Positions 1-4,778 of a DNA stretch of 7,320 bases are shown here, piece after piece. The notes beneath the pieces are model-generated. The model was not told the DNA's origin, did not search any database, and saw nothing but the letters and a program-made list of their open reading frames with translations. The stretch spans positions 1 through 7,320 of the forward strand of contig CAYPRX010000105.1 of NCBI GenBank assembly GCA_964413265.1, read 5' to 3'. Position numbers and translations under genes: made by a program. Source of the stretch: CAVYGN01 sp964413265. GTDB lineage: Bacteria; Spirochaetota; Brevinematia; Brevinematales; JAOACQ01. The stretch's first letter is position 1. Each line of letters begins with the position of its first letter.

Positions 1-59
1 GCATCCGGAAGGCCCTGGAAGTACCTGCTTTATATTTTTATGAAAGAAATACAATATAA
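1..59 (+). CDS. C-terminal end of an XRE/HigA-like helix-turn-helix regulator (partial)
   Basis: The frame starting at base 3 is open from the window edge to TAA at 57-59 and encodes IRKALEVPALYFYERNTI. The stretch (I)xKALEVPxxYF(Y/F)E is the usual end of the HTH_3 (XRE) DNA-binding domain, just after its last helix, so this is most likely the tail of a small transcriptional regulator or HigA-type antitoxin ending shortly after the HTH. Only 18 codons are visible, so the call rests on that single motif. The gene runs in the same direction as the DUF4160/DUF2442 pair, but about 180 bp and a promoter of its own separate that pair from it. They are therefore probably neighbours rather than strict operon partners. 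Confidence 0.55.
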   Translation, partial: IRKALEVPALYFYERNTI

Positions 60-73
60 CAAGAACTTTTTCC

Positions 74-119
74 CAAAATTGTGGTAAAGTGAAAGATTAA
101 TGCTATTCTCAAAATTGTG
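74..119. repeat. Pair of 10-bp direct repeats, CAAAATTGTG
   Basis: CAAAATTGTG occurs at 74-83 and again at 110-119, exactly 36 bp apart, between the HTH tail and the DUF4160 promoter. Each copy is nearly palindromic. They could be binding sites for a local regulator such as the HTH protein ending at 59, but in AT-rich intergenic DNA a chance repeat of this length is quite possible. Confidence 0.3.
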
Positions 120-187
120 TTCTTCATTTCCGTTTTATTGAAATTTGCTCTGGTTACTCCCTGGGTGATATTGATGAAGGGGAAATA

Positions 188-216
188 TTGACTGTAAAAA
201 AAATATAGAATATTAT
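188..216 (+). promoter_or_regulatory. Sigma-70-type promoter for the DUF4160-DUF2442 pair
   Basis: TTGACT (188-193), a 17-bp spacer and TATTAT (211-216) match the housekeeping consensus at 5/6 and 5/6. Transcription would start near 223, giving a leader of about 20 nt before the ATG at 243. Most of the spacer is A/T. Confidence 0.6.
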
Positions 217-242
217 AAAATGATTGCAAAATCGAGATAATA

Positions 243-479
243 ATGCCGACGATTTTTAGAATAGGGAAATACCGTTTTTTCTTCAACAGCAGAGAAGAGA
301 GAAGGCGTTATGTGCATATTGAATCACCTGATGGCAGTGCTAAATTCTGGCCTGAGCGTGAGATAGAAATTGCGATATATTACGGTATTCCGGAATCTGA
401 ACTTACATATTTGAGAAGCATTATTAGGGAGAGAAGAAATGATTTCATCGAAGAATGGGACAGGCACTTTGGAATTTGA
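243..479 (+). CDS. DUF4160 domain protein, 78 aa
   Basis: The product begins MPTIFRIGKYRFFF and carries the pattern typical of DUF4160 (PF13711): an N-terminal MPTI, two short strands with a 'YVHIES' segment (residues 24-29), then a helix ending in a W near the C-terminus (EEWDRHFGI). The family is 75-90 aa, so this is full length. The domain has no firm biochemical role. It is very often encoded beside DUF2442, as here, and the pair is suspected to be toxin-antitoxin-like on the basis of gene context only. The start has only a weak GAG about 6-8 nt upstream, but the MPTI start is a family signature and the promoter lies just ahead. The last 41 nt overlap the next gene in another frame, which suggests coupled translation. 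Confidence 0.8.
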   Translation: MPTIFRIGKYRFFFNSREERRRYVHIESPDGSAKFWPEREIEIAIYYGIPESELTYLRSIIRERRNDFIEEWDRHFGI

Positions 480-702
480 AATAACAAATATAGAGCGGAT
501 GGGATTCTGGATTCTTATAGACAATAGGGAATATTTCGCCTCATTTAATGATTTTCCCGACTTTAAAGAAGCGACTATTGAGCAGATTTTAAATGTAAAG
601 CGGATCGATCAAAAGCAGTATCACTGGCCTGATCTGGATATAGATATTGACATAGATTCTCTCGAATCACCTGAGGATTTCCCGCTAATTTATAGGAAAT
701 AA
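439..702 (+). CDS. DUF2442 domain protein, 87 aa
   Basis: The body matches DUF2442 (PF10387): 'FEITNIERMGFWILID' early, a central 'YFASFNDFPDFKEATIEQI', then 'YHWPDLDIDIDIDSL' and a short tail ending 'PEDFPLIYRK'. The 'H/Y-W-P-x-L-D-x-D' block is the most conserved part of the family. A strong Shine-Dalgarno, AGGGAGAG (426-433), sits 5 nt before the ATG at 439, inside the DUF4160 gene. The two genes overlap by 41 nt, a longer overlap than the usual ATGA junction, so they are almost surely expressed together. The D-I repeat at residues 66-72 is acidic and longer than I would expect for the family. The function is unknown; an antitoxin or partner role for the DUF4160 protein is inference. Confidence 0.82.
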   Translation: MISSKNGTGTLEFEITNIERMGFWILIDNREYFASFNDFPDFKEATIEQILNVKRIDQKQYHWPDLDIDIDIDSLESPEDFPLIYRK

Positions 703-779
703 TTTATTTTTGATGCAATAATGTTACCCCTGTCATTAAGCATTCTATGATAAAAGAATAAAGAACATTCCAATAAAAT

Positions 780-824
780 TAAGGGAGACTGCGAATAGAA
801 TCAGTTATTCGAACTTTTCCCTTA
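780..824. repeat. 45-nt compound inverted repeat (two nested stems)
   Basis: The outer arms TAAGGGA (780-786) and TCCCTTA (818-824) pair over 7 bp. Inside them CGAATA (792-797) and TATTCG (806-811) pair over 6 bp. Internal loops of 5 and 6 nt separate the stems and an 8-nt loop caps the structure. Read on the minus strand the stem is followed by AATTTTATTG, and it lies 10 nt beyond the stop of the minus-strand remnant at 835. It could have been that lost gene's terminator, or a REP-like repeat or insertion-sequence end. A run of only four T's makes it a poor classical terminator. Confidence 0.5.
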
Positions 825-834
825 TAAACAAGTC

Positions 835-987
835 TCATCCGAGGAGTTCCTCTTTGACTTCGGTATAATCACTCCGGGCAGGGAGGGCATTGAAATATTC
901 ACCCGAATTACCCTCTCGCCACATAACGCCAAGCTCTTCCTTAGCACGCTTGCGGGAAAGATGTGATATTATAATCTGCTTTTCCTG
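835..987 (-). pseudogene. Remnant of an unrecognised coding region (50 codons, no start)
   Basis: The minus-strand frame is open from just after a TAA at 988-990 down to TGA at 837-835. It encodes 50 residues of protein-like composition, with a basic-acidic stretch 'SRKRAKEELGVMW', a middle 'REGNSGEYFNALPAR' and an end 'TEVKEELLG'. The G+C content and codon use look richer than the AT-rich flanks, which argues for former coding sequence. There is no upstream start with a ribosome site and the open part is short, so I read it as the 3' end of a truncated gene. I do not recognise the family. Its upstream part abuts the IS256 remnant on the opposite strand, which is consistent with truncation by that insertion. 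Confidence 0.4.
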
Positions 988-1116
988 TTATTGAGAAATA
1001 TATCTAAGGAAGGGACGATGCCGATTCATAAATGGGAAAATGCCATGAACCAGTTTGTCTTGCGATTGGTCGGCGATGTGTTAACACAAGGTTCAGTAAT
1101 TAGAGAAATCCACTGA
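967..1116 (+). pseudogene. C-terminal remnant of an IS256 (Mutator)-family transposase
   Basis: The frame is open from 967 (after TGA at 964-966) to TGA at 1114-1116. It reads '..LLLRNISKEGTMPIHKW' followed by 'ENAMNQFVLRLVGDVL'. IS256-family transposases end with a very similar block, roughly '(A)LRNISKKWTMPI+NWkxAlNQFaixFxdR(l)', so about 35 residues line up with the family's extreme C-terminus. All catalytic D, D and E residues lie upstream in intact members and are missing here, as is every other part of the element. The usual K-W before TMPI is E-G here, which fits decay. The last 12 residues before the stop show no family likeness. The call is from memory of the family consensus. Confidence 0.6.
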
Positions 1117-1140
1117 TAAAGTATAATATTTTTAACACAT

Positions 1141-1179
1141 TTTAAAAAAGATAATAAAAAATACGGAAAAATCCCTATT
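1141..1179 (-). terminator. Weak possible terminator of the lipoprotein operon
   Basis: On the minus strand an imperfect hairpin (1179-1160, AATA.GG against CC.TATT with one G-G mismatch and a 6-nt loop) is followed by a T-rich run (TTTTTATTATCTTTTTT). It lies about 115 nt past the stop of the DUF799 gene. The stem is short and AU-rich, so the support is weak. No better terminator was seen downstream of that gene. Confidence 0.22.
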
Positions 1180-1293
1180 TCAATCTGTCGGCTATGTGTC
1201 GTTGAAATTATTCAAAAAGTTATGTATCTATATATCAGGTATGACAATCCGATCCCCCTGAACCCACCCTCTGACCAATATGCGCAGGTTTGT

Positions 1294-1962
1294 TCACTGA
1301 GCTGGAGGCACATACCCGGGCTGGCAGTCAGGCAGTGTCTTAAGGGTCTGGGAAACAGTCTGGTCGGACTGATTGTAAAGGGGATGGCCAAGCAGGTCCT
1401 TGAGGGAATATGCGATCGCCTTATTTATAAGATCCCTTCCGATGTCAGTTGCGGTGTCATTTAAAATGTTCTCCGGTTTTTCGCCGATAAATGCCAGCCT
1501 GCTTTTTGTTTCCTCGACACCGCTTTCGTTTTCCCACAGGCAGAGATTGCGCCAGCCGTCTATGAATTTGGCTTTAAGTCTCACATATTTTGTAGTATTG
1601 AGAAGACCGACGGTATATTCGAATTTTAGCACCGTTCCGTAAAAAAGACCGTCAACACCTAGCTTTTGGACCAGCTCCTGCGGGGTTATGCTGCCGAGCT
1701 GTCCTCCGTATGTTATGCCAAGGTTCCTCAGAATCTCATCGGTATGCCTGGGGTCCTGCACGTTATACCCCATATTCGAAATATGCTCGATGAAAATGAG
1801 CCTTGCAAGCACAGGGCCGTTTTCATCCATAGTTATATTGTCGAAGGGAAGGACGGCGACATTGACCGGGGGATGCCAGTTTATCTCCGCCTTTGTCGCA
1901 CAGCCTGCCAGAGCTAGAGCGAAAATAAGCAGTAAAATTTCTTTCGTTATTTTAATCTGCAT
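1294..1962 (-). CDS. DUF799 / GNA1162-family lipoprotein, 222 aa
   Basis: The N-terminus is a lipoprotein signal: a basic start (MQIKITK), a hydrophobic core (residues 9-19) and lipobox LAGC with the acceptor Cys at 21. The next residue is Ala, so outer-membrane sorting is expected. The mature part 'VNVAVLPFDN' (33-42) and 'LGVDGLFYGTVLKFEY' (101-116) are the hallmarks of DUF799 (PF05643), the family of Neisseria GNA1162, whose fold resembles the N-terminal domain of TolB. Family members are about 215-225 aa, so this one is complete. They are generally encoded beside CsgG-like proteins and are thought to form an envelope complex, perhaps for secretion; the substrate is unknown. AGAGGG lies 7-8 nt ahead of the ATG. 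The start overlaps the csgG-like gene by 16 nt, which supports coupled translation. Confidence 0.85.
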   Translation of the reverse strand: MQIKITKEILLLIFALALAGCATKAEINWHPPVNVAVLPFDNITMDENGPVLARLIFIEHISNMGYNVQDPRHTDEILRNLGITYGGQLGSITPQELVQKLGVDGLFYGTVLKFEYTVGLLNTTKYVRLKAKFIDGWRNLCLWENESGVEETKSRLAFIGEKPENILNDTATDIGRDLINKAIAYSLKDLLGHPLYNQSDQTVSQTLKTLPDCQPGYVPPAQ

Positions 1963-2861
1963 AAATTTCCCTCTTTCATGCCGTTATCTGAAATTATCTT
2001 GCAGTATGAACCGTTTTCTCCGAAAAAAGCCGTTACTTCGAGAGACCCGGTCGATTCTTCAGAATAGCCGATGATTTCACCGGTACCCGGGCTTATTACA
2101 GCCTCCCCGCGCCTGAAGACCTTCAGGATGGTCCCCACTGCAAGGTTTGAGCCCTGTCCGGCGTCGATAATAACCGTTTCCTGGTTAACCTTTTTTGCGA
2201 TGCGGCAGCTCCATGGAATTTTATCAAGAGATATAACGATTTTATCAACTACGTCCTGTATGGCCGCATTCAAAGCGTCCCCTTCAAGTGCCTCATCGTA
2301 GCCGCCTGTGGAACCGATTCCGAGGAATGAGGAATAGCTCTTCTCTGCTTTCCCTTCCCCGGTCTGGGCTAGGACCACAGTTCCCGTCGAGACATCAATC
2401 AGCCTGACATTTACTTCAGCGCTTGCTGTCTGGACCTTGCTGCTGCCGATGATGACCTCGGAGGAGGTTATATTGACTCCGAATTTCGTAACGCTTCCGG
2501 TAATGATCGCATCCGCACCCGCGAGTGTTCCGACTGAAACCGCCGTAGACGTATCCTCCATGCCCGTAAGGGACAGCTTTTGTTCGTCTATAATGGAGGA
2601 GAGGCGCTCCCTTTCTACGATAATGAACCTGCCCGTGCTCTGAAGGTCTGAAATCAGGATGCTTGATGAGGCATTGCCGAGCCTTCTTTTCCCATATACC
2701 GGTTCGACTGTGAATTCGACTACTGCCACTTTCTTTTTCGGGCCTATGGGCTGTACTATCTCGACATTTGCCTTGTTCTCCCTTATTCCCGTCTCTCTGG
2801 AACTGCAGGAAACCAGGAGAGACAGGGGAATAAAAATTAAAAACAAAACCTTTTTAAGCAT
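1947..2861 (-). CDS. CsgG-family outer-membrane lipoprotein, 304 aa
   Basis: The signal sequence MLKKVLFLIFIPLSLLVSC has lipobox LVSC with Cys at 19 and Ser at +2, predicting an outer-membrane lipoprotein. The CsgG/HfaB domain (PF03783) covers about residues 43-215, with 'KKVAVVEF' (43-50), 'RFIIVERERLSSIIDEQ' (78-94), 'LAGADAIITGSVTKF' (113-127) and 'VNVRLIDVSTGTVV' (150-163). CsgG in curli systems forms a nonameric pore; whether this one does is unknown. Residues 216-304 form an extra C-terminal part ('DAGQGSNLAVGTILKVFRRG', 'SPGTGEIIG') that resembles the small beta domain at the end of FlgT-like proteins. It contains three Cys (219, 287, 301). At 304 aa it is longer than the roughly 277-aa E. 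coli CsgG. No curlin, CsgE or CsgF gene is in view, so a role in another envelope complex with the DUF799 protein is more likely. Confidence 0.85.
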   Translation of the reverse strand: MLKKVLFLIFIPLSLLVSCSSRETGIRENKANVEIVQPIGPKKKVAVVEFTVEPVYGKRRLGNASSSILISDLQSTGRFIIVERERLSSIIDEQKLSLTGMEDTSTAVSVGTLAGADAIITGSVTKFGVNITSSEVIIGSSKVQTASAEVNVRLIDVSTGTVVLAQTGEGKAEKSYSSFLGIGSTGGYDEALEGDALNAAIQDVVDKIVISLDKIPWSCRIAKKVNQETVIIDAGQGSNLAVGTILKVFRRGEAVISPGTGEIIGYSEESTGSLEVTAFFGENGSYCKIISDNGMKEGNLCRLK

Positions 2862-2890
2862 ATTTTTTTACTCCCAGAATTTATCTGGGA
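2862..2890 (-). promoter_or_regulatory. Leader hairpin that covers the csgG-like ribosome site
   Basis: On the minus strand TCCCAGA (2890-2884), loop TAAAT and TCTGGGA (2878-2872) form a perfect 7-bp stem. The Shine-Dalgarno GGGAG (2875-2871) begins inside the 3' arm, 9 nt before the ATG at 2861. In the folded RNA four of its five bases would be paired, so translation may need the stem to melt or a factor to open it. As DNA, the same palindrome could be an operator, since it lies about 50-70 bp downstream of the promoter. Confidence 0.6.
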
Positions 2891-2940
2891 TCTCTCATTT
2901 GGCATACAGAAACTCCAAAAATCCAAGCCCTAATGCATTC

Positions 2941-2979
2941 TGTCAACATTTTATCAACCTTATCAGGACATGTCAACAT
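2941..2979. repeat. 9-bp direct repeats TGTCAACAT at the csgG-like promoter
   Basis: TGTCAACAT is found at 2941-2949 and 2971-2979, exactly 30 bp apart. Read on the minus strand each is ATGTTGACA, and the upstream copy supplies the -35 box. The second copy overlaps the start region. The spacing of almost three helical turns would suit a dimeric regulator. The shorter related TGTCAC recurs at 2996 and 3013 at the insertion-sequence end. Confidence 0.4.
2948..2976 (-). promoter_or_regulatory. Sigma-70 promoter of the csgG-like/DUF799 operon
   Basis: On the minus strand the -35 is TTGACA (2976-2971, 6/6), the spacer is 17 bp and the -10 is TAAAAT (2953-2948, 5/6). Transcription should start near 2941, giving a leader of about 80 nt that includes the hairpin at 2890-2872. 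The -35 box lies only 24 bp from the left inverted repeat of the insertion sequence and points away from it, so the insertion either left this promoter just intact or contributed its -35 side. Confidence 0.7.
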
Positions 2980-2999
2980 AAATTACATCTCTTCGTGTC

Positions 3000-3018
3000 A
3001 CGAAAATAGAAATGTCAC
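3000..3018 (+). repeat. Left terminal inverted repeat of the insertion sequence
   Basis: ACGAAAATAGAAATGTCAC at 3000-3018 is the exact reverse complement of 4245-4263. It ends 4 bp from the transposase stop (3022). An outer TGTCAC overlaps its first bases at 2996-3001. Confidence 0.85.
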
Positions 3019-3021
3019 ATT

Positions 3022-4184
3022 TCATGCTGATATTTTGTAGCCATATTCATTAATTTCATGGCAGTTTAATTCCACATTATTCTTAAACACATGGAGTGAC
3101 CAATCAAGCCGTGTTTTTACCATGACCTTATCACCAGGTTTGACTTCTATATGTTGATTTGCCCTAATCTGTAAGAACCTGTTATTCAATCTTACTGTAA
3201 AATCTCTATAAACTTTACATTCTCTGTAATAACAGACATAGTTTCTTAAATCCTGTTCTTTAGTCAATACCACATGAAGATCGTCAGGCGATAAAGGTTT
3301 TTTAGAGAATTTACTATTGTTCTTTTCCCAATAATATCCCTTAAGAAACCTGTTTGCAGTATCAATATCCTTAATGTTTTTTAGTTTCATTTCTACTATC
3401 AATCTATCCTGGTGTATGCCATTCCACCTCTCAAACCTTCCCTTTGCCTGAGCACTGGAGGCAAATATCATTTCAATACCCAGACTGTAACATACCCTCC
3501 CAAATTCTGTTAGGGCAGGAATTCCAGCGAGCTGTTCCTCGATCGTAAATTCCCTGCCTGTATAAAACAAGCTCTTATAGTCTGAATAAATTGAGTTAGG
3601 AATACCGTATTTGTTTATCCAATCAAAGAGAACCTACGGAGCGATAAATGTTGTTTCACCATTATCTAAAAGACCGTAGGATGCGCCTGTAGCGTCATCT
3701 AAAACGTTCATAAGACAATAATCTTTACCGATGCCTAACCAGTCGTGGATACTCCCATCCATTTGAAGCATTTCACCAAAATGTTTTTTCCTTGGCCTCT
3801 TAGTTCGGTGTACCGCAGCTTTCCTGATCTTTTCCCACAACCCTTCTTCCAACATCCATAGGCGAAGTATGTTGGGTTGGCATTAATGATAATATGGTCA
3901 TCCTTATAAAGTTTTTCGGATATAAATGTGGGCTTTAACCCTTTATATTTTTCTCTTACAATATCCATAATGTTTTCTCTAATTAATCCTTTAATCCTGT
4001 GATTGCTGGGCTTTCCGATCAGTTTATGGTTAAGCGATTCATCTCCCTCTTTGAGATATTTTATTAATATGCGGATAACCTGCCGTGACGTGATTCCTAG
4101 CAATCATGCTGCATCTTTTTCTAAAATCTTATCCTGGATCACCATTTCTAAAATCTTACATCTCCTTTGTGCCTTTAATGTCAT
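3022..4184 (-). pseudogene. ISNCY/IS1202-like DDE transposase, inactivated
   Basis: The ATG at 4184-4182 follows GGGGTG and opens a frame of 26 codons that ends in TGA at 4106-4104. The frame continues with 'LLGITSRQVIRILIKYLKEGD', a helix-turn-helix of the ISNCY type. Near 3863-3866 one base appears lost: restoring a C gives 'YFRLWMLEEGLWEKIRK' across the two frames. The core then carries 'QMDGSIHDW' (first Asp at about 3759), 'VLDDATG', a TAG nonsense codon at 3636-3634, 'IYSDYKS' (second Asp at about 3582) and 'QAKGRFERWNG' (Glu at about 3432). The C-terminal part runs to the stop at 3022. So all three acidic residues remain, but two nonsense codons and one frameshift make it dead. The few lesions point to fairly recent decay. 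Confidence 0.82.
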
Positions 4185-4244
4185 CTGTATCACCCCTTTC
4201 ATCAGCAACCCTCTCATAAAAATTGGATTGCTTTATTTTAAGAG

Positions 4245-4263
4245 GTGACATTTCTATTTTCGT
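4245..4263 (-). repeat. Right terminal inverted repeat of the insertion sequence
   Basis: This is the exact reverse complement of the left repeat, 61 bp upstream of the transposase ATG. Its inner nine bases GTGACATTT recur in direct orientation at 4269-4277, 24 bp farther out, so the right end carries two copies of the motif. These may be paired transposase-binding sites. Confidence 0.85.
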
Positions 4264-4310
4264 AGCATGTGACATTTTAACTTTTGCAAGAAATTTGTCG
4301 AAAAAAAGTA

Positions 4311-4340
4311 TTGACAAAGAGATGGAGGATGGAATATAAT
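4311..4340 (+). promoter_or_regulatory. Consensus sigma-70 promoter upstream of the kinase operon
   Basis: TTGACA (4311-4316) and TATAAT (4335-4340) are both perfect matches, with an 18-bp spacer. Transcription should begin near 4347. It reads away from the insertion sequence, 48 bp beyond the right inverted repeat. The first clear coding start downstream with a good ribosome site is at 4605, so the leader would be about 260 nt (about 430 nt to the kinase). Confidence 0.7.
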
Positions 4341-4346
4341 ACGTTA

Positions 4347-4440
4347 AGATCTCACTTCTCGCCGGTTTACCGACCACCGGCCCCAGATGCTGTGTTTTTG
4401 GCAGCAAAATCTTCTTTGACAAGGGCCATTAATGGAATAA
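4347..4440 (+). promoter_or_regulatory. Structured leader with two mutually exclusive stems
   Basis: Just after the promoter, GCCGGT (4361-4366) pairs with ACCGGC (4376-4381) around a 9-nt loop. TGCTG (4388-4392) pairs with CAGCA (4402-4406). An outer GGCCC (4379-4383) pairs with GGGCC (4423-4427), enclosing the second hairpin. The first and outer stems both need 4379-4381, so they cannot form together: the layout of a two-state switch or attenuator. A palindrome CCATTAATGG (4426-4435) follows. No U-run or ribosome site is directly controlled by either state, and I match it to no known riboswitch class. Confidence 0.35.
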
Positions 4441-4604
4441 CTTATAAACTGGACTAAAATATGGGGGTGAGGTCATGTGTAATTCTTTATGATTGCTGAT
4501 GTTATTTAATTTAATAGAATAATAAGTCGATGCTTTATTTATTGTAATGACATGATTTCCCTTGCTTTTTGATTGTGGAGTGAAAAGTTGAGGGGAAAAC
4601 AAAT
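4441..4604 (+). other. AT-rich leader segment without a clear gene
   Basis: Apart from a five-codon reading frame at 4474 (after GGGGGTGAGG, ending TGA at 4489-4491) nothing is seen in this part of the presumed kinase leader. The tiny frame has a strong ribosome-site-like sequence ahead of it and could be a translated leader, but its length carries no evidence of its own. Confidence 0.3.
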
Positions 4605-4778
4605 ATGAAAATTGTAATGTTATGGATCAAAAAATTCATTGACAGAACACTTATCTATTTCAAAAACAAACCGGAAAGATGCCGTAATAACAGCTATATA
4701 GTGCAAACTTATTCATTCAATTTTAATATCTTTCATTCAACCCCGGTCAAAGATTTGCTGAAGAGGGAGATTTTATGA
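4605..4778 (+). CDS. Small ORF, 57 aa, coupled to the kinase gene
   Basis: ATG at 4605 is preceded by AGGGGA (4591-4596) with 8 nt spacing, a good ribosome site. The 57-codon frame runs without interruption to a TGA at 4776-4778 that overlaps the kinase ATG as ATGA. The product starts MKIVMLWIKKFIDRTLIYFK: a short amphipathic, basic N-terminal helix rather than a proper membrane span. The middle is rich in Asn, Tyr and Phe, and the end is 'TPVKDLLKREIL'. I recognise no family. The ribosome site and the exact stop/start overlap argue for a real translated ORF, either a leader that sets kinase translation or a small partner protein. The AT-rich composition leaves a chance frame possible. Confidence 0.45.
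   Translation: MKIVMLWIKKFIDRTLIYFKNKPERCRNNSYIVQTYSFNFNIFHSTPVKDLLKREIL

Larger units (their letters stand above)
703..1293. other. Gene-poor stretch with decayed mobile DNA
   Basis: No intact gene is seen in these roughly 590 bases. What can be recognised is a compound inverted repeat (780-824), a minus-strand coding remnant (835-987), the tail of an IS256-family transposase (967-1116) and an AT-rich segment (1117-1293) that includes a weak terminator-like element for the lipoprotein operon. The rest (703-779) shows nothing beyond AT-rich sequence. Together this reads as a graveyard of old insertions between two convergent units: the DUF4160/DUF2442 pair from the left and the csgG-like operon from the right. 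Confidence 0.6.
3000..4263 (-). mobile_element. Dead ISNCY/IS1202-like insertion sequence, about 1.26 kb
   Basis: The element is bounded by perfect 19-bp inverted repeats (3000-3018 and 4245-4263) enclosing one transposase gene on the minus strand, itself broken. The transposase type (HTH, then an integrase-like DDE core, then a beta-rich tail) fits the ISNCY family, IS1202 group. No target duplication can be found directly outside the repeats. A TGTCAC motif stands just outside each repeat (2996-3001; 4274-4269 on the minus strand), so the true outer ends may lie some bases farther out and one end may have suffered a small deletion. The insert lies between two divergent promoters, separating the csgG-like operon from the kinase operon. 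Confidence 0.75.

Noticed and set aside
630..665. Short tandem repeat in the DUF2442 gene coding D-I-D-I-D-I-D
   Set aside because: The codons vary and the block coincides with the conserved W-P-x-L-D-x-D region, so it reads as ordinary coding sequence rather than a repeat tract.
1222..2643. Several plus-strand open frames of 68-128 codons (for example 1222-1464, 1688-2074, 2437-2643)
   Set aside because: They lie opposite the CsgG-like and DUF799 genes, show no ribosome sites or family motifs, and are explained as antisense shadows of those genes.
2969..4290. Long target-site duplication of about 25-29 bp expected for IS1202-type elements
   Set aside because: The flanks outside both possible boundaries were compared by eye and share only scattered short words, so no duplication is claimed.
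4156..4422. Minus-strand frame of 88 codons crossing the right end of the insertion sequence
   Set aside because: It runs through the inverted repeat, opposite the promoter and leader, has no recognisable motif, and looks like a chance frame in AT-rich DNA.
4347..4440. Known riboswitch such as the c-di-GMP, cobalamin or glycine class in the kinase leader
   Set aside because: The conserved cores of those classes are not present; only generic stems are visible.
4636..4670. Second TTGACA (4642-4647) as a promoter close to the kinase
   Set aside because: No acceptable -10 box lies 15-19 bp downstream, and the motif falls within the 57-codon ORF.
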